64,000 nucleotides of DNA from Sphingobacteriaceae bacterium (GCA_016705695.1 JADJLA010000005.1:1-64000); one strand, 5' to 3'. Shown: positions 26,074-34,192, numbered from the stretch's first letter. Numbers and translations: made by a program. The notes: generated by a model from the sequence alone, not told the origin.

Positions 26074-26865
26074 TTATAATTTGATAACTTTAATTTTTTC
26101 TTGGTCTTTATGAATTTCTCCAGAGCTTAAAGCAGATTTTAATTTTTTGATATTTGACACAATTGCCTTTTTATTTTTATAGCTCCAATCCTTATTATAA
26201 TAAGTAATTCCTTTAGCAATACTCTCCTGCGAAACACTATTCGTTTTTCCTTCGGCCACAAATTTGATGGCTTTCAAATACAACGCATGCGCATGCTCCA
26301 TTACTTTTAAATGAATTTGATCTAAGTTCTCATCACCGGTTAGTTCTGTAAATTCTGAGGTTAAAATATTTCCCGAATCAATTCCGCTATCGATCCACAT
26401 CACTGTATTTCCTATTAAATGAAATTGTTCAGTAGCGATACACCAATTGGTGCAATTTGGTCCGCCCTTTATATAAGGTGATAACCCCGTATGAAGATTT
26501 AAAATGCCAATGCTTGGTTTTAAGGATAGCATTTTTTCTTTTATCAATCGCGTTCCTGATACAATAATTAGATCTGCATTGATGCTCTTCGAAAATTCAA
26601 AGGCTTGATCTGAATTAATATCTTCAACATCTATTGTTTTTACTTGAGGATAATTTGAGAACGCTTTGTTATAATGTTGCAACATATTCCACCAAGCTTT
26701 TCCTATGGATGGTAAAAATAAACGTTCAACTATTTTTGATAACGTGATCTTTCGTTTATGCGGACGAGTTTCGGTAATTATTCCCGTAAGCGGGAACAAC
26801 GAATGGATCTTATTCGCCAAAGCCTTTTGATTGGGCTCATTTCCTATCCACAGTAAAATTTTCAT
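26074..26865 (-). CDS. Formyltransferase family protein (surface sugar N-formylation candidate)
   Basis: 263-aa protein with the formyl-transferase fold of GART and methionyl-tRNA formyltransferase. The catalytic region reads LNLHTGLSPYIKGGPNCTNW near residues 125-145, with the His of HTGLSP, and DSGIDSGNIL near 165-175 carries the catalytic Asp. An Asn next to the HxGxSP motif is shifted (GGPNCTN). It is too short for Fmt and lacks the tRNA-binding C-domain, so N-formylation of an amino sugar or another small substrate is likelier. The start ATG overlaps the TGA-type stop of the deacetylase gene (ATGA), suggesting joint action on a surface glycan. Confidence 0.8.
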   Translation of the reverse strand: MKILLWIGNEPNQKALANKIHSLFPLTGIITETRPHKRKITLSKIVERLFLPSIGKAWWNMLQHYNKAFSNYPQVKTIDVEDINSDQAFEFSKSINADLIIVSGTRLIKEKMLSLKPSIGILNLHTGLSPYIKGGPNCTNWCIATEQFHLIGNTVMWIDSGIDSGNILTSEFTELTGDENLDQIHLKVMEHAHALYLKAIKFVAEGKTNSVSQESIAKGITYYNKDWSYKNKKAIVSNIKKLKSALSSGEIHKDQEKIKVIKL

Positions 26866-27782
26866 TTATAACCTATCAACGATTTAACGTTCTCTAAAGT
26901 ATTTGTAATTCGTAAACGTGTTTTCCACCAAGGTTCATTATATAATTCTATGCGCGGGATCTCAAATATATCTGTTTTACTCGGATCGTAAACTTTTTGT
27001 TTTACAGCTAAGCCAATTTTATATCCGGCATCTTTTGCCAAACGTTTTGTGGCTTCATTAAAACTTCCAACAGGATAAGAAATAGTTTGCGGAAAATAAC
27101 CCAAATGCTCTTTTATTTTGTTTCCCGATAATTCTAATTCGTTTTTTATTTCTTTTTCATCGCTCATTGTTCCTAACATGGCATGAGTTACAGAATGTGA
27201 ACCAATATAATGTCCGGCATTTTTTAATTCATTTAGATCCTTCCAATTCATCATTAATTGCGGCAACTCTACATCAGTGTAAGTTTGAGTTATCTTATCA
27301 AGAACTTTATTTCTATCACCGTGCGATAGTTTTTTAAGGAAAGGCTTAAGTTTAGATACATAGGCAATTCGCTCTTCTTTACTTTTAAGTTGATCGATCT
27401 TTAATTCTGCTGGCAAGAAGCCGAAATCTATATTGATCTCAACTTTATTCGTGAACTGAAAAAGATGTTCGAGCACGTGAGTCCAAGTGGGTGTGTTGTT
27501 ATCAATACAATCGCTTACAACATAAAACGAGGCTTTGCATTTATATGTTTCAAGAATTGGCGCCGCGTATGCAATATTATCCTTATAACCATCATCGAAC
27601 ATAATGGTTGCATATTTATTTTTGGAATGAATTTTATCAGAAGCAACAAGATCTTCAATTAAAACAACCTCGTGTGTTTTGGAAATATAACGGATACATT
27701 TTTCAAATAGAGCAACATTCATGGGGTCCCATAATGGATCTCTTTTTGGATTTACTCTATGAAATAAAAAATTCTTTATCAA
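26862..27782 (-). CDS. Polysaccharide deacetylase (CE4/NodB-like)
   Basis: 306-aa carbohydrate esterase removing acetyl groups from N-acetylated sugars. The NodB motifs are present: metal Asp pair in YATIMFDDGYKDN near residue 60, SHSVTHAML near 195 with both metal histidines, and QTISYPVGSFNE near 235. It has no signal peptide, so it probably acts in the cytoplasm or on lipid-linked intermediates. ATGA overlaps at both ends couple it to the DUF4139 gene upstream and the formyltransferase downstream. Confidence 0.88.
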   Translation of the reverse strand: MIKNFLFHRVNPKRDPLWDPMNVALFEKCIRYISKTHEVVLIEDLVASDKIHSKNKYATIMFDDGYKDNIAYAAPILETYKCKASFYVVSDCIDNNTPTWTHVLEHLFQFTNKVEINIDFGFLPAELKIDQLKSKEERIAYVSKLKPFLKKLSHGDRNKVLDKITQTYTDVELPQLMMNWKDLNELKNAGHYIGSHSVTHAMLGTMSDEKEIKNELELSGNKIKEHLGYFPQTISYPVGSFNEATKRLAKDAGYKIGLAVKQKVYDPSKTDIFEIPRIELYNEPWWKTRLRITNTLENVKSLIGYK

Positions 27783-29470
27783 AACTGCGGCGCCGAAATG
27801 GTTCTTGATTTCTTTTTTAATTCAACAGCTTTGGCCTTTGGATATTTTATTGAAAATGAAAGCAGGATCTTTTTGGTTTCGTCAGGCGCCAAACTTAACT
27901 TCCACTTTAATTGCCCGGTGGCTTCATTACGATCGGCCTTTGAAATTTCTTTTACGTCCACAATAATTTCACTATTCTGCGAAATTGGTAATTGGTCTTC
28001 CACTTCAATTTGAATTGGTGCTTTGTGATTGTTCTTCACTATAATTTCGTAAGTATAAGTTACTTTTTTTGTTGTACCTGCGGTTTGCTCGCTATTGTTT
28101 TCTTTTAATTTGGTTCGCGTAACTTGTATCTTTTTATCACGGCCAAACGATAGATCTAAAGTGTCAGCCACACTGCGTGTATTGATATAACTTTGTCCTA
28201 CATAAGTCCCCGCTAAGTAAACATTAGCCTGCCCTTCAATTAAGTCAAGATCTTCCCAGCCTGCAATACGCGCTAGCATGAATGCTTCTTTTTCAACTTT
28301 TGGCACACTGTAATACTGATATGAAGCATTTAAGTTATACGATGTTACATCGATCAAATACGGTTTTGCATCTGAGGGAATGGAATAACTTTGCTTAATA
28401 TCAAATTCAGCGCTTAATTCCGACACCTGTATCTCTTCAGTAATTTTTGGTAATTCTTTTACTTTGCCCTTCATCCCCTTTACTTGATTTTCTTCTTCGT
28501 ACAAAGTTTGTTCCTGAGCCATAGACTTTTGCTGGCGATAAGCAGCCGATGGTGCGTTGTTAGCTGCGTTATTATTATTGTAATAACCGTAATTTGTTTG
28601 TGTACTAAAATTCAAATACCAGCAAGCAAGATCGGGTTTCGATGCATTCTTTAATGGATCAGCACTCGATATCTTCAACTTCACATCATTCCAATCTACA
28701 CCACTATTATTATAAACTTTTGCTTTGTATTTTAAAAGCACTGGTTTATTTATGTCTTCACTTATCAGATCATAACTTGGCACCCAACCGCTTTCTTTCA
28801 CAACATATTTTAGATCTATATCAACAAGTGTTTTAGAAGTACTCGAAATTAAAACGGCAATTTCAGCTGTTGGCAATTGTGCATCACCTATCACTTCATT
28901 TAATTGGTTGTTCATTTTATTTACAGCTTCTTGGGTTTTCGCTTGTTTTTTATCCAATTTAAATAATTCTGAATTGATATCCTTTAAACGAACACGGTAA
29001 TAATCTGCGGCTAATTTTAGATCTACTATGCTTACACCTTTATCATGACCGCCAATAGATTCGTTTTTGGCTAACATGGTTTTCTCTTTATTATAGGCGT
29101 CGTAATCATAACTGATCTGTGCAAGGACATCATTATACATCTCGATCGAATCGCGAATTTGTTTCACACGAGGGCTTTGTTTCTGTTCGCTCAAAAAATT
29201 GATCTTGTCCGAAACTGAAAGTACAGCAGCACCGTTACCCACATTCACTTGTATGCTTTTTGAAATAAGTTTTGGTGATAAACCTGTAAAAACAACCATC
29301 GTTCGCCCTGCATTAACGGTCATGTTTTTGGTTTGGCTAACTTCAGCACCATCCAAATAGAGAATGACCGACTTTATCGGCACATTAACTCGCACATCTT
29401 CGGAAGATTGCGCTAATGTGTTTAAAAACAAAGTAACAAGTGATAGCGAAACAATGATCGACTTTTTCAT
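27779..29470 (-). CDS. DUF4139 / mucoidy-inhibitor A-like secreted protein
   Basis: 563-aa exported protein (signal MKKSIIVSLSLVTLFLNTLA). N-terminal DUF4140 segment (IKSVILYLDGAEVSQTKNM), central coiled coils near residues 95-190, then the DUF4139 beta-sandwich (YVVKESGWVPSYDLI; VYNNSGVDWNDVKLKISSAD) and the conserved YEIIVKNNHKAPIQIEVEDQ near residue 490, ending with EVTG-like NEATGQLKWKLSLAPDE. A Tyr/Asn/Gln-rich loop occupies about 290-330. The family is named after MuiA, linked to mucoidy, but its biochemistry is unknown. First gene of the deacetylase-formyltransferase-TPR operon. Confidence 0.85.
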   Translation of the reverse strand: MKKSIIVSLSLVTLFLNTLAQSSEDVRVNVPIKSVILYLDGAEVSQTKNMTVNAGRTMVVFTGLSPKLISKSIQVNVGNGAAVLSVSDKINFLSEQKQSPRVKQIRDSIEMYNDVLAQISYDYDAYNKEKTMLAKNESIGGHDKGVSIVDLKLAADYYRVRLKDINSELFKLDKKQAKTQEAVNKMNNQLNEVIGDAQLPTAEIAVLISSTSKTLVDIDLKYVVKESGWVPSYDLISEDINKPVLLKYKAKVYNNSGVDWNDVKLKISSADPLKNASKPDLACWYLNFSTQTNYGYYNNNNAANNAPSAAYRQQKSMAQEQTLYEEENQVKGMKGKVKELPKITEEIQVSELSAEFDIKQSYSIPSDAKPYLIDVTSYNLNASYQYYSVPKVEKEAFMLARIAGWEDLDLIEGQANVYLAGTYVGQSYINTRSVADTLDLSFGRDKKIQVTRTKLKENNSEQTAGTTKKVTYTYEIIVKNNHKAPIQIEVEDQLPISQNSEIIVDVKEISKADRNEATGQLKWKLSLAPDETKKILLSFSIKYPKAKAVELKKKSRTISAPQF

Positions 29471-29485
29471 GAGTTTATAGATTTA

Positions 29486-29606
29486 AGGAATGGGATAAAA
29501 AAATTCCTACAAGGCGTACAAAGATTTTAAACCACAACATACTAAGGTATGTGAGGATTTAAAATTTTGGCAACAACGCAGTAGGGGCTTTTTTATACAC
29601 ATTCCT
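29486..29606. repeat. 121-bp imperfect palindromic element
   Basis: Nearly the whole folE/DUF4139 spacer folds on itself. Outer arms AGGAATGGGATAAAAAAATT and the complement of the segment ending ATTCCT match, continuing through CCTAC/GTAGG, GGCG/CGCA, a GATTTTAAACC/GGATTTAAAATT block, and ACATAC/GTATGT around a 4-base loop at 29543-29546. The arms differ by small indels and substitutions, like a MITE or REP-type extragenic palindrome. On the minus strand it follows folE's stop by 2 bp and could also act as a terminator. Confidence 0.7.
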
Positions 29607-29608
29607 AT

Positions 29609-30319
29609 TTATTTTAATTCAATGTATTTAAATAGTTCAGTTCTTGTAGTTTCTCTTTCAAATTGCCCGCCATAAAACGAAGTAACGGTTCCTGAAGCGT
29701 GATCTTGCACACCTCTTGATGACACACATAGATGTTTGGCGTCGATGATCACCGCTACGTCATCTGTTTTTAAAACCTTTTGTAATTCTTTTGCAATTTG
29801 CATGGTCATGCGCTCTTGTACTTGCGGGCGCTTACTAAAATATTGAACAATGCGATTTAATTTACTCAAACCAATTACTTGCCCGTTTGAAATATAAGCC
29901 ACATGCGCTTTTCCAAAAATGGGAACAAAGTGATGTTCGCAATTGCTGTAAAAGGTAATGTCTTTTTCAACCAACATTTGGTTGTACTTATATTTATTCT
30001 CAAATAATGCAACCTTTGGTTTATTGGCAGGATCAAGTCCGTTAAAAATTTCTTTCACGTACATTTTAGCAACGCGCTTTGGAGTTCCTTTTAAACTATC
30101 GTCGTTTAGGTCAAGCCCTAAAGTTTCCATAATGGCTTTAAAATGCATTTCGATCTTCGCCATTTTTTCATCTTCGCTTAACTTAAAAGCATCTGCGCGC
30201 AAGGGTGTTTCCACGCCTGTGCTTATATGTTGCTCGCCAATTTCCTCTTCGTTTAAATTTGAAAGAGTTATCTTTTCATCTTTAAGAAGGGAATTCAACA
30301 AAATTTCTTTCTGTTTCAT
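29609..30319 (-). CDS. folE: GTP cyclohydrolase I
   Basis: Converts GTP to 7,8-dihydroneopterin triphosphate, the entry to folate, biopterin or queuosine synthesis. 236 aa. Zinc site: SNCEHHFVP with C127, H129 and H130, and HLCVSSRGVQD near 196 with the second Cys. GLSKLNRIVQYFSKRPQVQE, the active-site segment, is intact. The annotated ATG overlaps the 3' end of the upstream queD gene by 38 nt in another frame; the first 45 residues are poorly conserved in this family, so the true start could be downstream, but no ATG occurs before codon 53. Coupled to queD in any case. Confidence 0.93.
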   Translation of the reverse strand: MKQKEILLNSLLKDEKITLSNLNEEEIGEQHISTGVETPLRADAFKLSEDEKMAKIEMHFKAIMETLGLDLNDDSLKGTPKRVAKMYVKEIFNGLDPANKPKVALFENKYKYNQMLVEKDITFYSNCEHHFVPIFGKAHVAYISNGQVIGLSKLNRIVQYFSKRPQVQERMTMQIAKELQKVLKTDDVAVIIDAKHLCVSSRGVQDHASGTVTSFYGGQFERETTRTELFKYIELK

Positions 30320-30692
30320 ATAGTCTCAAATTTAGTTCATAGCGGCTATCAATTTTTTTACGAAGAATATCGTAGATAACCTTTACAATATTTTCGGCTG
30401 TAGGATTTAAATTTTTAAATTCAGGAAGATCTAAATTCAGATTCTTGTGATCAAAGCGCTCCACTATCTCTTGTTTGATAATTTCGCCCAACAATTTCAT
30501 ATCAAAAACATACCTGGTCTTTGGATCTACCTCACCAATAAGTTTTACAATAATTTCGTAATTGTGTCCGTGATAATTAGGCGAATTGCATTTGCCAAAA
30601 TACGCAGCATTTTCTGCATCGCTCATGAACGAACTATGCAAACGATGAGCAGCATTAAAATGCTCTTTACGATAAACAGCAACTTTAGTCAT
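30282..30692 (-). CDS. queD: 6-carboxy-tetrahydropterin synthase / PTPS family, copy 1
   Basis: Zinc enzyme acting on dihydroneopterin triphosphate, the FolE product. 136 aa. Ligands: H16 in HFNAAHRLH, H41 and H43 in YHGHNYEI; catalytic Cys35 in YFGKC. The active-site FDHKNLNLDL and a late LYETERNFVEF glutamate are present. The gene overlaps folE by 38 nt, so FolE and this enzyme are made together. Product may be 6-carboxytetrahydropterin (queuosine) or 6-pyruvoyl-tetrahydropterin; sequence alone does not decide. Confidence 0.9.
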   Translation of the reverse strand: MTKVAVYRKEHFNAAHRLHSSFMSDAENAAYFGKCNSPNYHGHNYEIIVKLIGEVDPKTRYVFDMKLLGEIIKQEIVERFDHKNLNLDLPEFKNLNPTAENIVKVIYDILRKKIDSRYELNLRLYETERNFVEFPS

Positions 30693-30841
30693 TTTTTTAA
30701 TTGATCAGGATAGGTTGGTTAGGCTTATCGTGATGTTCACTTTTTTAAGAACTGTGCCGGAAGTTTGCCGGACATTGGCTCTTTGTTTTGGTTACCTAAA
30801 ATTAAGGAAATAATTGCAATACAGAAAATCGGTTTTAATTG

Positions 30842-30915
30842 AACCACCAAGACACAAAGGCACGGTTTTTTCAATTAAAATACATAAGAAACTGTGTCTC
30901 CGTGTCTTGGTGGTT
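30842..30915. repeat. Inverted repeat of the ACCACCAAGACAC family
   Basis: Arm 1 at 30842-30863 (AACCACCAAGACACAAAGGC then AC) pairs with the complement of arm 2 at 30892-30915, matching at 19 of 22 positions; homology extends into flanking T-runs. It lies in the 240-bp gap between the two queD genes. The arms carry internal CAC-AAG style repeats like the element at 31371-31473, but the sequences differ. It probably forms a hairpin in RNA. Confidence 0.7.
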
Positions 30916-30932
30916 ATAAAAGAAGGGGTTAG

Positions 30933-31346
30933 CTATTCACCTCCAAAATATTCCACGCCAATACGGGGGGTTTCGTACAATTTTACGCAGTGGAGCTTAA
31001 CGTTTTTTGGCAAGTGAGGCGATAATTGTTCCCAAATGGCAATAGCTACATTTTCGGTGCTTGGGAATTTATCTTTTAAAAAGGGCACGTCCATATTCAG
31101 GTTTTTATGGTCGAGTTTTTCGGTAACATGATCGGTAATTAACTCACTTAGTTTTTTTACATCCATCACAAATCCGGTATCAGGATCCACTTTTCCTTTT
31201 ACGGTTATCATCAAATCATAATTATGTCCGTGCCAATTCTCGTTAGCGCATTTGCCAAAAACTTCCACGTTCTTCTCTTTGGTCCAATTAGGATTTGATA
31301 ATTTATGCGCGGCATTAAAATGCTCGTGGCGAGTGAGGTAAACCAT
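30933..31346 (-). CDS. queD: 6-carboxy-tetrahydropterin synthase / PTPS family, copy 2
   Basis: Second PTPS-family enzyme, 137 aa, about half identical to copy 1 by eye. Zinc ligands H14 in HFNAAHKL, H39 and H41 in WHGHNYDL; catalytic Cys33 in FGKC; KLDHKNLNMDVPFLKDKF and LYETPRIGVEYF are the family's later motifs. Both copies keep all catalytic residues, so they may serve different pterin pathways. It is separated from copy 1 by a hairpin repeat, and has its own TATATTTG element 5 bp before the ATG. Confidence 0.9.
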   Translation of the reverse strand: MVYLTRHEHFNAAHKLSNPNWTKEKNVEVFGKCANENWHGHNYDLMITVKGKVDPDTGFVMDVKKLSELITDHVTEKLDHKNLNMDVPFLKDKFPSTENVAIAIWEQLSPHLPKNVKLHCVKLYETPRIGVEYFGGE

Positions 31347-31350
31347 GGTG

Positions 31351-31358
31351 CAAATATA
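31351..31358 (-). promoter_or_regulatory. -7 element immediately upstream of queD copy 2
   Basis: The minus strand reads TATATTTG, matching TAnnTTTG, with only 4 bases between it and the ATG at 31346. If used, the transcript would be leaderless or nearly so. It abuts the inverted repeat at 31371. Confidence 0.4.
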
Positions 31359-31370
31359 AGGTTTTATTTT

Positions 31371-31473
31371 GCCACAAAGTCACGGAGGTACAAAGGAAAC
31401 GTTTTCTACATTTTAAGGATATGTATTTTATCCATCTGGTTATATAAACTTTGTGTCTTCGTGCCTTTGTGGC
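31371..31473. repeat. Inverted repeat of the GCCACAAAG-CAC family
   Basis: Arm 1 at 31371-31395 starts GCCACAAAGTCACGGAGG; arm 2 at 31449-31473 ends CGTGCCTTTGTGGC. The 25-nt arms match at 21 positions, and three of the four differences would be G-U pairs in plus-strand RNA, leaving one true mismatch. The loop of 53 nt is AT-rich. It fills the spacer between queD copy 2 and mqnB, which are divergent. Confidence 0.75.
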
Positions 31474-31501
31474 TAAAAATATTCGTAACTTAGCATTACA
31501 A

Positions 31502-32170
31502 ATGCCACACATCCTCATAGTAGCCGCCACGCCTTTCGAAGTTCAACCTTTGTTAGAAAAATATTCTATCATTTTAACCGGTGATGGTTTAGTAGAATCT
31601 TATGTATCAGATACTCGTCAGCTTTCGGTTTTGATAACCGGAGTAGGAATGGTAAATACCGCGTATCAAATTGGAAGAAATTCGCATACCATTTATGATG
31701 CAATTATTAATGTTGGAATTTGCGGCGCGTTTGATACACATTTAAAATTAGGACAAGTAGTGAACGTAACCAAAGATGAACTTTCCGAAATGGGTGCCGA
31801 AGATGGTGATGAGTTTATAAAATACAAAGATCTTGAATTAAGCGGAACAAGCGTTTACGAAAGTAAATGGATCATGCGCTCAAAAGAAATAGCCGAACTT
31901 AAAACCGTAAAAGGAATTACTGTAAATAAAGTTCATGGTAATGAAGAAAATATTGAACGCATTAAAAAATTATTTTCGCCCGATGTAGAAAGCATGGAAG
32001 GCGCAGCTTTTTTAGCCGCATGCAAAGGCGTAAGTAATTATACGCAAATTCGCGCGGTTTCAAATTACGTAGAGAAACGTGATAAAAGTAAATGGGAGAT
32101 AAAATTAGCCGTTTCAAATCTCAACACTAAAGTTCTGAATATTTTAACCGAATTATTTGAAACATATTAA
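31502..32170 (+). CDS. mqnB: Futalosine hydrolase
   Basis: Cleaves futalosine to dehypoxanthinyl futalosine in the alternative menaquinone pathway. The start is taken at ATG 31502 (MPHILIVAATPFEVQPLLE); an in-frame upstream ATG at 31451 lies inside the inverted repeat and adds unrelated residues. About 222 aa. Nucleoside phosphorylase fold motifs: VLITGVGMVNTAYQIG, INVGICGAFDTHLKLGQVV, ESMEGAAFLAAC, and the catalytic-site region AVSNYVEKRDKSKW. The gene overlaps mqnD by 14 nt, the next relevant enzyme of the same pathway. Confidence 0.92.
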   Translation: MPHILIVAATPFEVQPLLEKYSIILTGDGLVESYVSDTRQLSVLITGVGMVNTAYQIGRNSHTIYDAIINVGICGAFDTHLKLGQVVNVTKDELSEMGAEDGDEFIKYKDLELSGTSVYESKWIMRSKEIAELKTVKGITVNKVHGNEENIERIKKLFSPDVESMEGAAFLAACKGVSNYTQIRAVSNYVEKRDKSKWEIKLAVSNLNTKVLNILTELFETY

Positions 32171-32981
32171 GATCGGATATTCGCCCTGCCCAAACGATTG
32201 TTTTATTTTCGACGCCCTTGTACACAAAAAAATAGACACAGGTGATTATACCTTTGAGCCTGTTTTGGAAGATGTGGAAACACTCAACAAATGGGCCATG
32301 GAAGGAAAACTTCCAGTAACAAAATTGAGTTATCACGCTTTAGTTTATGTGTTGGATAAATATGCTTTACTAAAAAGCGGAAGTGCTTTGGGTTTTAACT
32401 GCGGACCCTTGCTCATTTCAAAAAAAGAAATTAAAGATCCGGAGACCGAAATCAAAAGCATTGCTATCCCGGGCAAATTAACAACGGCAAATTTTTTATT
32501 GAGTATTGCGTATCCAAAACTCACCAATAAAACCGAATTGGTTTTTAATGAAATTGAAGATGCGGTTTTAAATGGAAAGTTTGATGCAGGATTAATTATT
32601 CATGAGAACCGTTTTACCTACGAGCAAAAGGGCTTAAAAAAAGTGCGCGACCTTGGTGAATTTTGGGATGGATTAATTCATGCGCCAATTCCTTTAGGAG
32701 GAATTGTTGCTTCAAAAAGTTTGGATGAGACAACGCGAAATGATATAGATGCTTTAATTAAAAAAAGTGTGCAATATGCTTTTGCGAATCCCGAAAGTTC
32801 CATGCCTTACGTAAAACAGCACGCCCAAGAAATGAGCGAGGAAGTAATGAAAAAACATATTGCTTTATATGTGAATGAGTTTTCAATTGACCTAGGCGAA
32901 GTTGGAACCAAAGCTGTGAATTTGTTGTTTGATAAGGCGAAGGAAGTGGGATTGATAAAACAATTCGAAAAAGTTGTATAA
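32157..32981 (+). CDS. mqnD: 1,4-dihydroxy-6-naphthoate synthase
   Basis: Converts cyclic dehypoxanthinyl futalosine to 1,4-dihydroxy-6-naphthoate in menaquinone synthesis. 274 aa with the periplasmic-binding-protein-like fold: IKIGYSPCPNDCFIFDALVH at the N-terminus, KLSYHALVYVLDKYALLKSG near 60-80, and GLIIHENRFTYEQKGL near 150 (conserved His for catalysis). The start is TTG at 32157, giving the standard MKHIKIGYSPCPND; no ATG is available before residue 45, so TTG is required. It overlaps mqnB by 14 nt. A strong hairpin terminator follows the stop. Confidence 0.93.
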   Translation: MKHIKIGYSPCPNDCFIFDALVHKKIDTGDYTFEPVLEDVETLNKWAMEGKLPVTKLSYHALVYVLDKYALLKSGSALGFNCGPLLISKKEIKDPETEIKSIAIPGKLTTANFLLSIAYPKLTNKTELVFNEIEDAVLNGKFDAGLIIHENRFTYEQKGLKKVRDLGEFWDGLIHAPIPLGGIVASKSLDETTRNDIDALIKKSVQYAFANPESSMPYVKQHAQEMSEEVMKKHIALYVNEFSIDLGEVGTKAVNLLFDKAKEVGLIKQFEKVV

Positions 32982-32985
32982 CAAA

Positions 32986-33011
32986 AAAGCCATCCCTAAA
33001 GATGGCTTTTA
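32986..33011. terminator. Bidirectional terminator between mqnD and hppD
   Basis: Perfect 10-bp stem AAAAGCCATC / GATGGCTTTT with a 6-base loop, flanked by A-rich sequence on one side and T-rich on the other, so it can stop both the rightward mqnD and leftward hppD transcripts. Confidence 0.85.
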
Positions 33012-33028
33012 TATTTATTTAATTCAGC

Positions 33029-34192
33029 TCAAAGCGTTCCTCTGAGTGCTTGTTCCCTTTCAATACTCTCAAACAAAGCTTTAAAGTTTCCTGCACCAAA
33101 ACCGGTTGCACCCATACGCTGAATTATTTCGTAAAATAAGGTAGGACGATCTTCAACCGGTTTAGTGAATATCTGCAACAAGTAACCATCCTCGTCAGCG
33201 TCAACTAATATGGAAAGTTTTTGTAGCTGAGCAATATCTTCTTTCATCATATCGCGGTGCACACCCAAACGCTTTGGAATTTCATCGTAATATGCTTGTG
33301 GAGGAGGAGGTAAGAATTCAATGCCTCTTGCTTTTAATTCAGCAACAGTTTTAATAATATCATCTGTAGCTAAAGCTAAATGCTGAACTCCTGCTCCTTC
33401 ATAAAAATCAATGTATTCTTCGATCTGTGATTTTTTATTTCCTTTGGCAGGTTCGTTTATTGGGAACTTGATACGACCGTTTCCATTACTCATTACCTTA
33501 CTCATTAAAGCAGAGTACTCAGTATGAATTTGTTTGTCATCAAAACTTAAAAAATTCACAAAGCCCATCACGTCTTCGTACCATTTTACAGTTGGGTTCA
33601 TTTGATTCCAATCAACATTACCAACCATATGGTCAACAAATTTTAAACCAACAGGAGTTGGATTGTAATCACTTTTCCATTCTTTAAAGCCCGGTAAAAA
33701 AGTGCCTTTGTAATTTTTGCGTTCTACAAACATATGTATGGTTTCACCATAGGTGTAAATACCTGCACGAACTACTTCGCCATGTTCGTCTTTCTCAACT
33801 ACGGGCTCCATGTAAACTTTTGCACCACGCTTGGTTGTTTCTTCAAATGCCTTGCGAGCATCTTCTACCCATAATGCAATTACTTTCACACCATCGCCGT
33901 GTTTTTTTACATGTTCGCCAATGAGAGAATCGCTTTTTAAAGCAGTAGTTAAAATAATTTTAATTTTATCTTGCTTTAAAACATATGATGTGCGATCTTT
34001 TAATCCGGTCTCTAAACCTGCATAAGCAAACGATTGAAACCCAAAAGCGGTTTTATAAAAATGCGCAGACTGCTTTGCATTACCCACATAAAATTCTACA
34101 TAATCGGTTCCTAATAAAGGAAGGAAATCTTGTGCTCCTTCAAATATTTTTTCTAAACCGTACTCTACATTCTTTACTTCTTTTGCTGCCAT
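33029..34192 (-). CDS. hppD: 4-hydroxyphenylpyruvate dioxygenase
   Basis: Iron-dependent enzyme turning 4-hydroxyphenylpyruvate into homogentisate in tyrosine breakdown. 387 aa with two vicinal-oxygen-chelate halves. Iron ligands: His in LKFVDHMVGNV near 185, His in AGVQHLALATDDI near 265, and Glu in LFYEIIQRMGATGFGAGNFK near 350-370. The C-terminal helix FGAGNFKALFESIEREQ closes the active site. It lies downstream of hmgA on the same strand with a 146-bp gap containing a repeat remnant, so they may be one unit or separately transcribed. Confidence 0.96.
   Translation of the reverse strand: MAAKEVKNVEYGLEKIFEGAQDFLPLLGTDYVEFYVGNAKQSAHFYKTAFGFQSFAYAGLETGLKDRTSYVLKQDKIKIILTTALKSDSLIGEHVKKHGDGVKVIALWVEDARKAFEETTKRGAKVYMEPVVEKDEHGEVVRAGIYTYGETIHMFVERKNYKGTFLPGFKEWKSDYNPTPVGLKFVDHMVGNVDWNQMNPTVKWYEDVMGFVNFLSFDDKQIHTEYSALMSKVMSNGNGRIKFPINEPAKGNKKSQIEEYIDFYEGAGVQHLALATDDIIKTVAELKARGIEFLPPPPQAYYDEIPKRLGVHRDMMKEDIAQLQKLSILVDADEDGYLLQIFTKPVEDRPTLFYEIIQRMGATGFGAGNFKALFESIEREQALRGTL

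Noticed and set aside
30693..30932. Riboswitch (preQ1-like) in the queD spacer
   Set aside because: The spacer is explained by the inverted repeat; I see no preQ1 or other aptamer core.
30842..31473. CRISPR array from repeats in the 30.8-31.5 kb region
   Set aside because: There are inverted pairs, not regularly spaced direct repeats, and no cas genes.
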